Shown here: piece after piece, positions 53,417 through 62,382 of the stretch
How positions within the stretch are numbered: the first letter of the stretch is position 1
Layout: the number at the start of each line of letters is the position of its first letter
Source of the DNA: Bacteroidales bacterium
GTDB lineage: Bacteria > Bacteroidota > Bacteroidia > Bacteroidales > P3
Assembly (NCBI GenBank): GCA_017550405.1
Contig: JAFZPH010000006.1
Location: forward strand, 1 to 64,000
Length of the DNA: 64,000 bases
Reading direction: 5' to 3'
The notes under the pieces: generated by a model
Seen by the model: only the letters and a program-made list of their open reading frames with translations
Told to the model about the DNA's origin: nothing
Database searches by the model: none
Program-made: the position numbers and the translations under genes

Positions 53417-54187
53417 ATGAAACACCTTGCAATTTACCCCATCCTTGTGGCTTTGTGCCACCTATGTTTAATATCCTGCAGCAAGCAGGAAAGCGTCACT
53501 CCCCTCGACCCAATGATTGAGAAAGTGAACCACTGCGGCTGCGACGACGCCCTGCAGCAGCTTGAGTGGCTACGCAACACAGTGATATTCATGGAGACCC
53601 ACCGTGGCGACATCCGTGCCGAGATAAGCACATGCAAGTATGACGGAGGCAAGGACGGTTTTCTGACCAACTATTGTGTTTCTTGCCCCGACGGTTTTGT
53701 GAACCTGCACGATTGCCAGGGCAATGTGCTTGTATCGATGGGCGGTATAGCAGGCGACGGCTACGATGTATACGAAATAGACCCTGCAAGCATACACTGC
53801 ATTTATCGGAACTACCACATCCCGAAGATTACCGACCACCGGTGGTATCTGGCACGCTTTGTGGACCGGGCCACCAACACCAGCGAGGCACCGATGTGGA
53901 ACGGACGTCTGCGATACTATGTGATTGAGTTTAACCCTGACGGCACGATGTCGGGCAGCGGAGTGAACAGTCTGCATGGCACTTATCATCTGGACCACGG
54001 CAATATCAGTATCCACATTCAGCCGGTTACCGAGATATATGACGCGACGGGATGGGAGGACAGGATGATTGATGCGCTGAACGCCGCCATCAAATGCGAC
54101 ATCAGTGAGGATCATATCCGGATATTTTACAACTACACGAACACATACATGGAGTTCCGTGCGCTTGACGAATCGTTGGAAGATTGA
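53417..54187 (+). CDS. Lipoprotein with META-like C-terminal domain
   Basis: A 256-residue lipoprotein; the start at 53417 gives MKHLAIYPILVALCHLCLISC. A frame from 53357 adds a non-signal-like extension and is rejected. The N-terminal half has a cysteine-rich region (HCGCDDALQQLEWLRNTV, YCVSCPDGFVNLHDC). The C-terminal half (about 145-256) resembles META/HslJ-type domains (WYLARFVDRATN, YVIEFNPDGTMSGSGVNSLHG, HIRIFYNYTNTYMEF). Function unknown. Followed by a 500-bp repeat region. Confidence 0.7.
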   Translation: MKHLAIYPILVALCHLCLISCSKQESVTPLDPMIEKVNHCGCDDALQQLEWLRNTVIFMETHRGDIRAEISTCKYDGGKDGFLTNYCVSCPDGFVNLHDCQGNVLVSMGGIAGDGYDVYEIDPASIHCIYRNYHIPKITDHRWYLARFVDRATNTSEAPMWNGRLRYYVIEFNPDGTMSGSGVNSLHGTYHLDHGNISIHIQPVTEIYDATGWEDRMIDALNAAIKCDISEDHIRIFYNYTNTYMEFRALDESLED

Positions 54188-54280
54188 CATAATTGGGGTT
54201 TACCCGACCCGAATCTGACAATCATTTCCGGAGAAATACAAGATAAGTAAAGTCCTTGATCCTTCGGTACATCTTTTTAT

Positions 54281-54605
54281 CCCAAATCGGTCATTAGGAA
54301 ACCGAAAACTCCTACTATCTAACTGCCGAATCGTGCAATGCACGGGGATAAACTCTGCCCCGTACCTTGTTCTGCCTACCCGTCCTGCGCCATGGAGCGG
54401 CAACGTTTTCCCCTCACTACGGAGAGGGGCCGTTCAATCCTGCATCGTAATAGTATCGTTATAGCATCGTTACTCGACATGATAACGGAAAACAAGCCGG
54501 GAAGCAGGCAACATCGAGCCGGGATTGAACGACCCAAGTGGGTTGTGCATGCCGTCCGCTGAGTGCGGTTATCCCGATTGATAAGTCGGCTAACGACCGA
54601 TTTGG
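54281..54605. repeat. Interspersed repeat family A, copy 3, containing a MITE copy
   Basis: Left end CCCAAATCGGTCATTAGG (54281-54298) continues GAAACCGAAAACTCCTAC and CTGCCGAATCGTGCAA as in the copy at 15968. The right end is the inverse CTAACGACCGATTTGGG (54590-54605 region). The MITE-like copy at 54427-54535 lies inside. A further half-end CCGACTTGGGATAA follows near 54621. The gap 54188-54701 holds no gene. Confidence 0.7.
54427..54535. repeat. MITE-like element, copy 2 (nested, inverted)
   Basis: Ends GGGCCGTTCAATCC (54427-54440) and GGATTGAACGACCC (54522-54535). The whole segment 54421-54563 is the reverse complement of 3561-3703 with few differences, including the same length between the ends. 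Confidence 0.8.
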
Positions 54606-54701
54606 GTTAAAACCTATTGCCCGACTTGGGATAACCATACCTCCCATAACAGAAACAGAAGCCTCTGCGAAGCCTTTGTTTCTGTTATGCCTAAAGTGTG
54701 A

Positions 54702-55334
54702 TTATCGGATGGGAAGGTGTATCACTTTCTTTGTCTGGAAGTACTCTTCGGTGAAGAAATCGGAGATGTCCCATGTGCGGACTTTCTTCTTGAAGGGAGC
54801 AAGCTCGGCGTCAAGGTCGCCGCCTTTGAGGTAGAGGATACCGTTGCGGAGATGATGGTACTGAATGTCGGACACTTTACCCCTCACCCACTGGCTGAAC
54901 TGGCTGAGGTCGGTGACGGCACGCGAGACGATAAAGTCGAAATCGCCCTGCACTTGCTCGGCACGGATTTGTTCGGCACGGACATTTTGCAGCTGCAACT
55001 GCTGGGCCACGTCCTGCACCACCTTGATTTTCTTTCCTATCGAGTCGACAAGGTAGAACTTAGCATCGGGGAACATGATGGCCAAGGGGATACCGGGGAA
55101 CCCGCCACCGGTACCCACGTCGAGTACCTCAGCCATGGTTTTGAACGGCTGCACCTTGGCGATGGCAAGACTGTGGAGGACATGGTGCTCGTAGAAGTTG
55201 TCCATGTCTTTGCGCGAGATGACATTGATTTTGGTGTTCCAGTCCTGATACAACGGCAGTAGGGCGGCAAACTGTTCCTTTTGCCGCTCGGTGAGTTGTG
55301 GGAAGTATTTGTATATCAGCTCTACGCCTGCCAT
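54702..55334 (-). CDS. rsmG: 16S rRNA (guanine(527)-N7)-methyltransferase
   Basis: A 210-residue SAM-dependent methyltransferase (RsmG/GidB) that makes m7G527. Motifs are the N-terminal WNTKINVISRKD, HHVLHSLAI, the SAM loop EVLDVGTGGGFPGIPLA, FYLVDSIGKKIKVV and FDFIVSRAVTDLSQF. The C-terminal KKVIHLPIR closes the fold. It begins 3 bp after the rpoD stop, so it is cotranscribed with the primary sigma factor gene. Confidence 0.96.
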   Translation of the reverse strand: MAGVELIYKYFPQLTERQKEQFAALLPLYQDWNTKINVISRKDMDNFYEHHVLHSLAIAKVQPFKTMAEVLDVGTGGGFPGIPLAIMFPDAKFYLVDSIGKKIKVVQDVAQQLQLQNVRAEQIRAEQVQGDFDFIVSRAVTDLSQFSQWVRGKVSDIQYHHLRNGILYLKGGDLDAELAPFKKKVRTWDISDFFTEEYFQTKKVIHLPIR

Positions 55335-55337
55335 GGA

Positions 55338-56198
55338 TTATAGGTATGCCTGCAGATGTTTGCTCTTGCTGCTGACGCGAAGACGCTTGATGCCTTTTTC
55401 CTTGATTTGGCGGACACGCTCGCGGGTGAGGCCGAATTTCATGGCTATCTCGTCGAGGCTGAGTGCGTGCGGGAGACCGATGCCGAAGTACATCTTGATG
55501 ACCTCACGTTCGTATTCGGTGAGGGTTGAGAGTGCACGCTCGATTTCCTGCGAGAGGGATTCCTGCATGAGGGCGCTGTCGGTGGGCGGAGTGTCCTCGT
55601 TGGGGAGCACATCGACGAAGTTGACATCCTCGTCGGCGACGAGGGGAGCGTCGATGGAGATATGGCGGCCGGAGATGCCGAGGATGCTCTTGATTTTCTC
55701 CTCGGGGATGTCGAGCATGTCAGCCAATTCCTCTTCCGACGGGGGGCGTTCCAGCTCTTGTTCGAGGCGGCTGATTTCTTTCTTCAGTTTGTTGAGAGCT
55801 CCCAGCTGGTTGGAGGGCAGACGGACAATGCGCGAGTTCTCAGCAATGGCCTGCAGAATGGACTGACGAATCCACCACACGGCATAGGAGATGAACTTGA
55901 AGCCGCGGGTTTCGTCGAAACGCTTGGCGGCTTTGATAAGGCCTACATTGCCCTCGTTGATGAGGTCGGGAAGGCTGAGTCCCTGGTTTTGGTACTGCTT
56001 GGCCACGGAGACCACGAAACGCAGGTTGGCCTTGGTGAGGCGGTCGAGAGCCTCCTGGTCGCCGGCCTTGATACGCTGAGCCAGACGCACCTCCTCCTCG
56101 GGGGTGAGGAGCTCCTCGCTGCAGATGTCCTGCAAGTACTTATCCAGCGACTTGATATCGCGGTTGGTGATAGAATGAGTAATTTTCAGTTGTCTCAT
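55338..56198 (-). CDS. rpoD: Primary RNA polymerase sigma factor RpoD
   Basis: A 286-residue Bacteroidetes-type primary sigma factor, much shorter than E. coli RpoD because region 1.1 and the non-conserved region are absent. Region 1.2/2 reads [58 protein letters not shown] and [18 protein letters not shown]. Region 3 and region 4 end with [18 protein letters not shown]. The start at 56198 ([19 protein letters not shown]) is the family N-terminus; the frame to 56318 is not used. It recognises the TTTG / TAnnTTTG promoters seen throughout this window. Confidence 0.97.
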   Translation of the reverse strand: MRQLKITHSITNRDIKSLDKYLQDICSEELLTPEEEVRLAQRIKAGDQEALDRLTKANLRFVVSVAKQYQNQGLSLPDLINEGNVGLIKAAKRFDETRGFKFISYAVWWIRQSILQAIAENSRIVRLPSNQLGALNKLKKEISRLEQELERPPSEEELADMLDIPEEKIKSILGISGRHISIDAPLVADEDVNFVDVLPNEDTPPTDSALMQESLSQEIERALSTLTEYEREVIKMYFGIGLPHALSLDEIAMKFGLTRERVRQIKEKGIKRLRVSSKSKHLQAYL

Positions 56199-56454
56199 AG
56201 GTCCACTATTTTGTCCTTTTATTCGTCTGTAACGTGGAATTGGAAAAAATGTTTCATTTATATGAAAAAAAATTTCATGGGTACTTTCAGAACGGATGAA
56301 CACATTAAGACAAAGCACCTACCGTGGCCGATGGGTGTGGTTTTTGTTTAGTGCGGAACACTTTTCCCGCCGACACAGCGGAGGCATGAAGACCATCAGG
56401 ACTGGGAGGAAAGAGTTTTTTTCGGGAGGGAGTGAATATGTTGAGATTTTTTTG

Positions 56455-56462
56455 TATATTTG
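56455..56462 (+). promoter_or_regulatory. -7 box for ffh
   Basis: TATATTTG followed by CA, 28 nt upstream of the ffh ATG at 56491. The gap to rpoD also holds a short TTTCAT-TTAT-ATGAAA palindrome near 56253. Confidence 0.6.
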
Positions 56463-56490
56463 CATTCCAATAGTTATACCCCGACAGGAT

Positions 56491-57813
56491 ATGTTTGAAA
56501 GCATTAGTAGTAAGATTGAGAAAGCGTTACACACGCTGCGTGGAAAAGGCAGCATTACCGATATTAATGTTGCGGAGACCGTCAAGGAGGTGCGCAAGGC
56601 CCTGCTGGACGCCGATGTGAGCTACCCGGTGGCAAAAGAATTTACCGACAAGGTGAAGGCGGAGGCCATGGGTCGTAACGTTATCCAGAGCATTGAACCC
56701 GGCCAGTTGATGGTGAAAATCGTCCATGAGAAGCTGACAGAGCTGATGGGCAATGCCGCCGTGGATATTAACATAAAGGGCACTCCCGCCATCATCCTTA
56801 TAGCAGGTCTGCAGGGTTCGGGTAAGACCACTTTCTCGGCAAAGCTGGCCCACTACCTCAAAACCAAGCGGAACAAGAGTGTGATGCTGGTGGCCGGCGA
56901 TGTGTACCGTCCTGCCGCCATCAGCCAGTTGAAGACGCTGGGCGAACAGATACAGGTGCCCGTTTTCACCGAAGAGGGCAACATGAACCCTATCGACATC
57001 GCAACCAAAGCTGTGAGGGACGCCAGGCTGAAGGGTACGAATGTGGTCATCGTGGATACGGCAGGCCGTCTGGCTGTGGACGAGGAGATGATGAACGAGA
57101 TTTCCGGTTTGAAGCAGTCGCTCAATCCGCAGGAGACACTCTTTGTGGTGGACTCGATGACCGGCCAAGACGCCGTGAACACGGCCAAAGCCTTCAACGA
57201 CCGACTGGACTTCGACGGTGTGGTGCTGACCAAACTCGACGGCGACACACGCGGCGGTGCTGCTCTCACAATCCGCTACTCGGTGCAGAAGCCCATCAAA
57301 TTTGTCGGTATCGGCGAGAAGATGGACGCCCTCGACGTTTTCCACCCCGACCGTATGGCCAGCCGTATCCTCGGCATGGGCGATGTCGTGTCGCTGGTGG
57401 AACGTGCCCAAGAGCAATACGACGAGGAGGAAGCCCGCAAGATACAGAAGAAGCTCATCCACAACGAATACAACTTCGAGGATTTCCTCTCACAGATAGG
57501 CCAGGTGAAAAAGATGGGCAGCATGAAAGACCTTATCGGCATGATTCCCGGAATGGACAAACTGACCAAGAACGTGGAGATTACCGACGATGCTTTCAAG
57601 CCTATTGAGTCCATGATTGGCAGCATGACGCCCTACGAGCGACGAAACCCCAGCTGCCTGAACGGCAGCCGCAAGCAGCGTATCGCAGCAGGCAGCGGGC
57701 ACACCATTCAGGATGTGAACCGTTTCGTAAAACAGTTTGAGGAGACCCGCAAGATGATGAAGGCCGTAAGCTCGAAGGGCAAACCTCCACGCATGCCCAT
57801 GCGCCACAGATAG
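56491..57813 (+). CDS. ffh: Signal recognition particle protein Ffh
   Basis: A 440-residue SRP54-type GTPase that targets nascent membrane proteins with 4.5S RNA and FtsY. It has the N domain (MFESISSKIEKALHTLRGKG) and the G domain with GLQGSGKTT (about 106-114), DTAGRLAVDEEMM and TKLDGDTRGGAAL. The M domain (about 300-440) has the RNA-binding SRKQRIAAGSGHTIQDVNR. A longer frame from 56296 begins before the -7 box and is rejected. folD follows 51 bp later. Confidence 0.97.
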   Translation: MFESISSKIEKALHTLRGKGSITDINVAETVKEVRKALLDADVSYPVAKEFTDKVKAEAMGRNVIQSIEPGQLMVKIVHEKLTELMGNAAVDINIKGTPAIILIAGLQGSGKTTFSAKLAHYLKTKRNKSVMLVAGDVYRPAAISQLKTLGEQIQVPVFTEEGNMNPIDIATKAVRDARLKGTNVVIVDTAGRLAVDEEMMNEISGLKQSLNPQETLFVVDSMTGQDAVNTAKAFNDRLDFDGVVLTKLDGDTRGGAALTIRYSVQKPIKFVGIGEKMDALDVFHPDRMASRILGMGDVVSLVERAQEQYDEEEARKIQKKLIHNEYNFEDFLSQIGQVKKMGSMKDLIGMIPGMDKLTKNVEITDDAFKPIESMIGSMTPYERRNPSCLNGSRKQRIAAGSGHTIQDVNRFVKQFEETRKMMKAVSSKGKPPRMPMRHR

Positions 57814-57864
57814 CCTACAACCCAATGAATATAACAATCCACTCATATACAAAAGTCCACTGCT

Positions 57865-58746
57865 ATGTTTCAATTATTAGACGGTAAAACCCTATCCATC
57901 CAGATTAAAGAAGAAATCGCTAACGAAGTGCGACATCTTATGGCCGAAGGTCACCGCACACCGCATCTGGCCGCCGTCATCGTCGGTAATGACGGAGCCA
58001 GCCAGACCTATGTGGCCAACAAGGAGAAATCAAGCCACGAGGTGGGCTTCACCTCGTCGGTGTACCGCTATTCCGAAAAGACTACCGAGAAAGAGCTCCT
58101 TGAGTCCATCGACTTTCTTAACAACGACCCCGAAATCGACGGCTTCATCGTGCAGCTGCCCCTGCCCGAACATATCAACGAACAGAATATCATTGACGCT
58201 ATATCGCCCGACAAGGATGTCGACGGTTTCACCGCCATCAACGTTGGCCGCATGGTGTTGGGCGAAGACGCCTTCATCCCTGCCACCCCCATGGGCATCT
58301 GCACCCTGCTGAAACGCTACGGCATTGAGACTTCCGGCAAGAACTGTGTGGTGATAGGCCGCAGCAACATCGTGGGCACACCCGTAGCCAATCTACTTTC
58401 GCGTAAAGGATTCGACTGCACGGTAACCCTGTGCCACAGCCGCACCCAAAACCTGAAGGAAATCGCCCGCAACGCCGATATTCTTATCGTGGCCATAGGC
58501 AAACCCGAATTTGTGACCGCCGACATGGTGAAACCTGGAGCAGTGGTCATCGATGTGGGTATCCACCGCATTCCCGACGAGAGCCGCAAAAGCGGCTACC
58601 GCATCATCGGTGATGTGAAACATAGCGAGGTGGACCCCCTCTGCAGCTGGGTAACCCCCGTCCCTGGCGGCGTTGGACCCCTCACCATCATCTCTCTGCT
58701 CGAAAACACAATGAAGGCTTACAAGAAGAATCTCAACCTTAAGTAG
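57865..58746 (+). CDS. folD: Bifunctional methylenetetrahydrofolate dehydrogenase/cyclohydrolase
   Basis: A 293-residue cytoplasmic enzyme interconverting 5,10-methylene- and 10-formyl-tetrahydrofolate. The catalytic segment is [15 protein letters not shown] (Y49, K53). It is followed by [22 protein letters not shown], the NADP loop [17 protein letters not shown] and the C-terminal [18 protein letters not shown]. It follows ffh with a short gap and ends at a strong terminator. Confidence 0.97.
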   Translation: MFQLLDGKTLSIQIKEEIANEVRHLMAEGHRTPHLAAVIVGNDGASQTYVANKEKSSHEVGFTSSVYRYSEKTTEKELLESIDFLNNDPEIDGFIVQLPLPEHINEQNIIDAISPDKDVDGFTAINVGRMVLGEDAFIPATPMGICTLLKRYGIETSGKNCVVIGRSNIVGTPVANLLSRKGFDCTVTLCHSRTQNLKEIARNADILIVAIGKPEFVTADMVKPGAVVIDVGIHRIPDESRKSGYRIIGDVKHSEVDPLCSWVTPVPGGVGPLTIISLLENTMKAYKKNLNLK

Positions 58747-58766
58747 GTCTTAGCGGTTCCAATCAT

Positions 58767-58808
58767 AAAACCCCGCACCGGACAAGGGTCTGGTGCGGGG
58801 TTTTCTTT
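58767..58808 (+). terminator. Terminator of ffh-folD
   Basis: AAAACCCCGCACC (58767-58779) pairs with GGTGCGGGGTTTT (58792-58804), then CTTTTT. It may also serve the convergent small membrane protein gene ending at 58825. Confidence 0.92.
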
Positions 58809-58824
58809 TTGCGTCGGAGAACGA

Positions 58825-59076
58825 CTACTGGCGCATCTCGGACATGAGGTTGTCATTCACTTCAAGAGGGGAATAGCGGGCATTCTCCTTGCACTTTGCA
58901 TTCGCTGCCTTACTGCATACACAACCGGCAGACTGGCCGGTATAGGGGTCCATGCCGCTGCAATGGCGCTTGAACTCGCCACGCTTGCGAACAAGCATCT
59001 TGATGCCGAGTCCCAGCATCATCAAGGCTACGACAGCCACAGCGAACAACAATGTTATTAGTAGTGTTTTGCTCAT
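58825..59076 (-). CDS. Small membrane protein with C-terminal cysteine motif (NqrM-like?)
   Basis: An 83-residue protein: one membrane helix (about 4-24, TLLITLLFAVAVVALMMLGL), a basic stretch, then HCSG-x9-GCVCSKAANAKC. One N-terminal helix and a C-xn-CxC-xn-C cluster recall NqrM, the small Na+-NQR maturation factor, but the match is by pattern only and no nqr genes are in view. The start is at 59076 (MSKTLL); a longer frame to 59154 would run into the tRNA terminator. Also similar in size to other unannotated Bacteroidales membrane proteins. Confidence 0.55.
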   Translation of the reverse strand: MSKTLLITLLFAVAVVALMMLGLGIKMLVRKRGEFKRHCSGMDPYTGQSAGCVCSKAANAKCKENARYSPLEVNDNLMSEMRQ

Positions 59077-59138
59077 AATCTTCTTTGTTCTTGGTCGTGC
59101 ACCAACCTTTTGCTTCGGGGCACAAGACTTTGTCCAAC

Positions 59139-59160
59139 AAAAAAGCCGCATCACTGCGGC
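59139..59160 (-). terminator. Terminator of tRNA-Asn
   Basis: GCCGCA-GTGA-TGCGGC on the minus strand followed by six T, 10 bp after the tRNA 3' end. Confidence 0.85.
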
Positions 59161-59169
59161 TTATGTTTG

Positions 59170-59243
59170 CTCCCCAAGCAGGACTTGAACCTGCGACCCC
59201 CTGATTAACAGTCAGGTGCTCTAACCAACTGAGCTATTGAGGA
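59170..59243 (-). tRNA. tRNA-Asn (anticodon GTT)
   Basis: A 74-nt cloverleaf on the minus strand: acceptor TCCTCAA pairs with TTGGGGA (two G-T wobble pairs), anticodon stem CCTGA/TCAGG, loop CTGTTAA with anticodon GTT, and T-arm GCAGG-TTCAAGT-CCTGC. The discriminator is G; CCA is not encoded. It has its own promoter at 59273-59303. Confidence 0.95.
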
Positions 59244-59272
59244 AGGTTGCCTTATCTCTTTCAAAGCGGTTG

Positions 59273-59303
59273 CAAAGATACACACTTTTTTCGGACTAGC
59301 AAA
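59273..59303 (-). promoter_or_regulatory. Promoter of tRNA-Asn
   Basis: Minus strand TTTG (59300-59303), 19-nt spacer, TATCTTTG (59273-59280), with AAAAAAAATTTTG at the -33 side. Same geometry and same A-tract as the tRNA-Pro promoter. Confidence 0.78.
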
Positions 59304-59350
59304 ATTTTTTTTGAAAAAAAATTACTGCGCACCCACAATGTTCATGACTA

Positions 59351-60235
59351 TCAAATTGTTGAGAATGGTAAAAAATCCACTATATCACTAGCGACAATGC
59401 TGCATTGTGACTGTTTTTGAGAGGCCAAATCGGCAGATTTGCCATGTATCCACACACCCAGTGCAGCACACATCGCTGCATCTAACTGACAATCTTTATT
59501 TTGAGCCAAAACAGCAAGAATAATACCTGTCAGCACATCCCCACTTCCGGCGGTGGCCATACCCGGATTCCCTGTTGTATTGACATACATTATTCCCTTG
59601 TTGTCAGTAGTTTGTGTGCGATGACCCTTGTAAACTATGGCGCATGAGGTATTGCCACTCAAGGAACGCTGAAGGACTTCGCGTTCTCCTCCGCTTTCGG
59701 TATGGCCAAAGAGGCGCTCAAACTCTCGGGCATGGGGAGTAAGCACTGTGGGAGCGGCCGCACCCAACGCTTGCAAGAGCTCCATGCGGTCGTCCATCAG
59801 CGAGAGCATATTCAGTCCGTCGGCATCCAGAACCATAGGTTTGCCTACGGCACCCTGCATCAGAGCATGCATCGGTGCCATACTGCCGGTACCCAATCCG
59901 GGCCCCACCCCTATCGCGTCATAGCGCGACAATTCGTCTGCTGTGAAGTGATGCGTCCAATGCTGCTCATCCTCATCGATAGAGACCATGGCTTCGGGCA
60001 CAGCGATCTGCATAATGTCCACTCCTTTCCGGGGGACATGCACGGTGAGCAGGCCGACGCCTGAGCGCAAACAAGCCCGTGCAGCGAGCACTGCAGCCCC
60101 CATCTTGCCGTAGCTGCCTGCCACCAGCAAAGCGTGTCCATAGTTGCCTTTATGGCTGTCGGAAGGACGGTCGTTGAGGAAGTCGGGCCAGACGGGGCAG
60201 TCCACCTCCCACGTCGTATGGTCAATCTGTATCAT
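59351..60235 (-). CDS. nnrD: ADP-dependent NAD(P)H-hydrate dehydratase (stand-alone)
   Basis: A 294-residue enzyme of the ribokinase-like fold that repairs hydrated NAD(P)H. Motifs are NYGHALLVAGSYGKMGAAVLA, RSGVGLLTVHVPR, IGVGPGLGTG, VLDADGLNML, VLTPHAREFERLFG and NPGMATAGSGDVLTG, which carries the catalytic aspartate. In many bacteria this domain is fused to the epimerase NnrE; here it is alone, and no epimerase gene is in the window. The N-terminus is short (about 28 residues before the first motif). Confidence 0.93.
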   Translation of the reverse strand: MIQIDHTTWEVDCPVWPDFLNDRPSDSHKGNYGHALLVAGSYGKMGAAVLAARACLRSGVGLLTVHVPRKGVDIMQIAVPEAMVSIDEDEQHWTHHFTADELSRYDAIGVGPGLGTGSMAPMHALMQGAVGKPMVLDADGLNMLSLMDDRMELLQALGAAAPTVLTPHAREFERLFGHTESGGEREVLQRSLSGNTSCAIVYKGHRTQTTDNKGIMYVNTTGNPGMATAGSGDVLTGIILAVLAQNKDCQLDAAMCAALGVWIHGKSADLASQKQSQCSIVASDIVDFLPFSTI

Positions 60236-60264
60236 GTCATAATCATATAAACGTCATACAAACA

Positions 60265-60299
60265 AAAAGGCGGAAGCCTGGATGAGGCCGCCGCCTTTT
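60265..60299 (-). terminator. Terminator of the outer-membrane barrel gene
   Basis: AAAAGGCGG (60265-60273) pairs with CCGCCTTTT (60291-60299). On the minus strand it follows the stop at 60330 by 30 bp and is followed by TTTTT. Confidence 0.8.
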
Positions 60300-60329
60300 A
60301 TGGCAAATCACTCTAATGCCCAAGGGCGA

Positions 60330-61352
60330 TTAGAAATGGTAGGAAACACCCATTCCGAAGGTCCAGGTGCGGTTGAAGGTCTTGCTGGGTTTCTTGGCAG
60401 TGCTGATGAGGCCGTGATAATAATCGCCCTCGAAATGCAGCTGCCAGTTGGGAGCGACATTCATGCTCAGACCGATTCCGGCTGCCAAACCAGCGTCGAA
60501 ACGGTAGTCGTAATTATCGATATATTTGTAGCTCCAACCAGTGTAGGGCTGGGGATCGTTGGCTCTGTAGATATAGCCGTCGCGATACTGAGAGATCCAA
60601 TATCCACAATAGCCGCCAGCCATGAGGTGGATGCGGACAGTCTCACCGCCAATGGAGAAGTCGGCCATCAGGGGGAGCTGCAGATACTGATTCTGGTGAT
60701 AGGTCTGGTACTTGTTGCTGACACCGGCATAGTCGACAGTCAGCTTGGTGGCATAGTTCTTGGAGACAAGCGCCACACCGCTGCGAATGCCGAACCATTC
60801 GTTGAACTGATAACCCACACGAGCCTCAACATTGAGACTGCGGGCGGAATACCACAGTCCGTTGAAGATGGTCTTCTTCACATCGAGGGTGTTGCTTGAA
60901 CCGCCCACCATCAAACCGACATACCAGCCTTTGGCTTCATCGTTACGGATGTCGTCTTCGGGAATCATGTGACGGCGCACAGCTTCGCGGCCTTCAGACT
61001 CTTCGTCTTTCACCGATGACTTACGGTCATGCTTGCGGTAAGGAGTTTCCACATAGGCGCCATTGTTGCCGATCTGGCTATTACGCATGAACACACGGGT
61101 AGAGGGCTGCACTCTTTCCACCATATAGGTGTTGAGGAAAGCCTGATACTGCTCGGCGGGGATAAGGGCGGTGGCCATTCTGCCCTCGCGGGTCTGGATA
61201 ACCACGCCATACATGTTCAATGAATCCTGAGGCACATTGCTTCCCTCTCTAAAGGTAATCAATGCCGACACATACTCGGTAACGCCCTCGTTCTGGGCAA
61301 ATGCTCCGCCCATCAGGGCCAGGAACAATACGATAAATAGTGATTTCTTCAT
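60330..61352 (-). CDS. Outer-membrane beta-barrel protein (porin-like, OMP_b-brl type)
   Basis: A 340-residue protein with signal peptide MKKSLFIVLFLALMGGAFAQ. Residues about 25-85 form a small alpha/beta region (SALITFREGSNVPQDSLNMYG). A charged linker runs about 95-135. Residues about 140-340 are a beta-barrel (GWYVGLMVGGSSNTLDV, NVEARVGYQFNEWFGIRSGVAL, QYLQLPLMADFSIGG), ending WTFGMGVSYHF with the terminal phenylalanine typical for outer-membrane insertion. A PorT/OmpW-like Bacteroidetes barrel; no function known. Preceded by a -7 box at 61391. Confidence 0.82.
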   Translation of the reverse strand: MKKSLFIVLFLALMGGAFAQNEGVTEYVSALITFREGSNVPQDSLNMYGVVIQTREGRMATALIPAEQYQAFLNTYMVERVQPSTRVFMRNSQIGNNGAYVETPYRKHDRKSSVKDEESEGREAVRRHMIPEDDIRNDEAKGWYVGLMVGGSSNTLDVKKTIFNGLWYSARSLNVEARVGYQFNEWFGIRSGVALVSKNYATKLTVDYAGVSNKYQTYHQNQYLQLPLMADFSIGGETVRIHLMAGGYCGYWISQYRDGYIYRANDPQPYTGWSYKYIDNYDYRFDAGLAAGIGLSMNVAPNWQLHFEGDYYHGLISTAKKPSKTFNRTWTFGMGVSYHF

Positions 61353-61390
61353 GATAGTATTACTGTTTTTTAATCATTCGTTTTGAAGTG

Positions 61391-61398
61391 CAAATATA
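61391..61398 (-). promoter_or_regulatory. -7 box for the outer-membrane barrel gene
   Basis: TATATTTG followed by CACTT on the minus strand, about 39 nt before the ATG at 61352. No -33 at the right distance. Confidence 0.55.
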
Positions 61399-61524
61399 CA
61401 AGTTTTTTTTATATTGTTGCGAAAACAAACTGTTAAAACAAGCATACAAGCTCTATATCAGCAGTTTATTTTTTCCAACAATATACCATGCAACAAGGGG
61501 AGTGCCTTATTTCTCCCCTTATTT

Positions 61525-62382
61525 TCAGAGATTGGCATAAGCAGGCGAGAAGGTGTCGCCGCCTTTCACGCTACCTGTCGACAAGCCCTTTTTGAGCCAT
61601 CTGGAGCGCTGTGCCGAGGTACCGTGGTTGAACGAATCCGGCACCGAGTAACCGCGGGCTTTCTTCTGCAGATAGTCGTCACCGATTTTCGAAGCCACAT
61701 TGAGTCCCTCTTCGATGTCGCCATCTTCGAGCGACCCGAACATCTCGTTGTCATGATATGCCCACACACCGGCATAGTAGTCGGCCTGTAGCTCCAGTCT
61801 GACGCTTATCTGGTTGGACTCCTTTTCGCTCACACGGCTCATCTGCTGGTGTGCCTCGCCCAAGGTGCCAAGCAGGTTTTGCACATGGTGGCCCACCTCG
61901 TGGGCAATGACATAGGCATAGGCAAAGTCGCCGTCGGCACCCAGCTGCTGCTTCATACTGGAGAAGAACTCAAGGTCGAGATACACACTCTGGTCGGCGG
62001 AGCAATAGAAAGGACCCGTCGATGAAGTGGCGCCGCCACAGCCGCTCTGCACCGAACCCTTGAAGAGTACCAGCTTGGGGGGCTTGTAGGTGCGGCCCAT
62101 TTTCTTGAACTCGGCAGTCCACACATCCTCGGTGCCTGCCAGGATCTGGCTTGCAAACTTGGCCAACTCTTGTTCCTCAGCTGTAGGAACATACTCGGTA
62201 TTCTCCGTGGTCTGCATATTGCTGCTGGCCATCTGCTGCAACACGCTCGAAGGGTCACCGCCCATAAACAGGGCGATAATGCCTGCAATGATTAAACCCC
62301 CAATGCCGATACCGGCAGTTTTGGCTGTCCGACCTCTGCGGTCGTCGACATTCTTGCTTTCGCGTCTTCCTTCTAATCTCAT
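61525..62382 (-). CDS. ypfJ: Neutral zinc metallopeptidase (YpfJ/KPN_01854 family)
   Basis: A 285-residue membrane-anchored zinc metallopeptidase. The start at 62382 (MRLEGRRESKNVDDRRG) is the family N-terminus and is followed by one membrane helix (about 22-40, AGIGIGGLIIAGIIALFMGG). The family motifs are clear: KLVLFKGSVQSGCGGATSS, GPFYCSADQSVYLD, the zinc site AYVIAHEVGHHVQN (about 158-163), RLELQADYYAGVWA and the end GTSAQRSRWLKKGL. The frame extends upstream to 62544 but that part is unlike any family member. The substrate is unknown. Confidence 0.93.
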   Translation of the reverse strand: MRLEGRRESKNVDDRRGRTAKTAGIGIGGLIIAGIIALFMGGDPSSVLQQMASSNMQTTENTEYVPTAEEQELAKFASQILAGTEDVWTAEFKKMGRTYKPPKLVLFKGSVQSGCGGATSSTGPFYCSADQSVYLDLEFFSSMKQQLGADGDFAYAYVIAHEVGHHVQNLLGTLGEAHQQMSRVSEKESNQISVRLELQADYYAGVWAYHDNEMFGSLEDGDIEEGLNVASKIGDDYLQKKARGYSVPDSFNHGTSAQRSRWLKKGLSTGSVKGGDTFSPAYANL

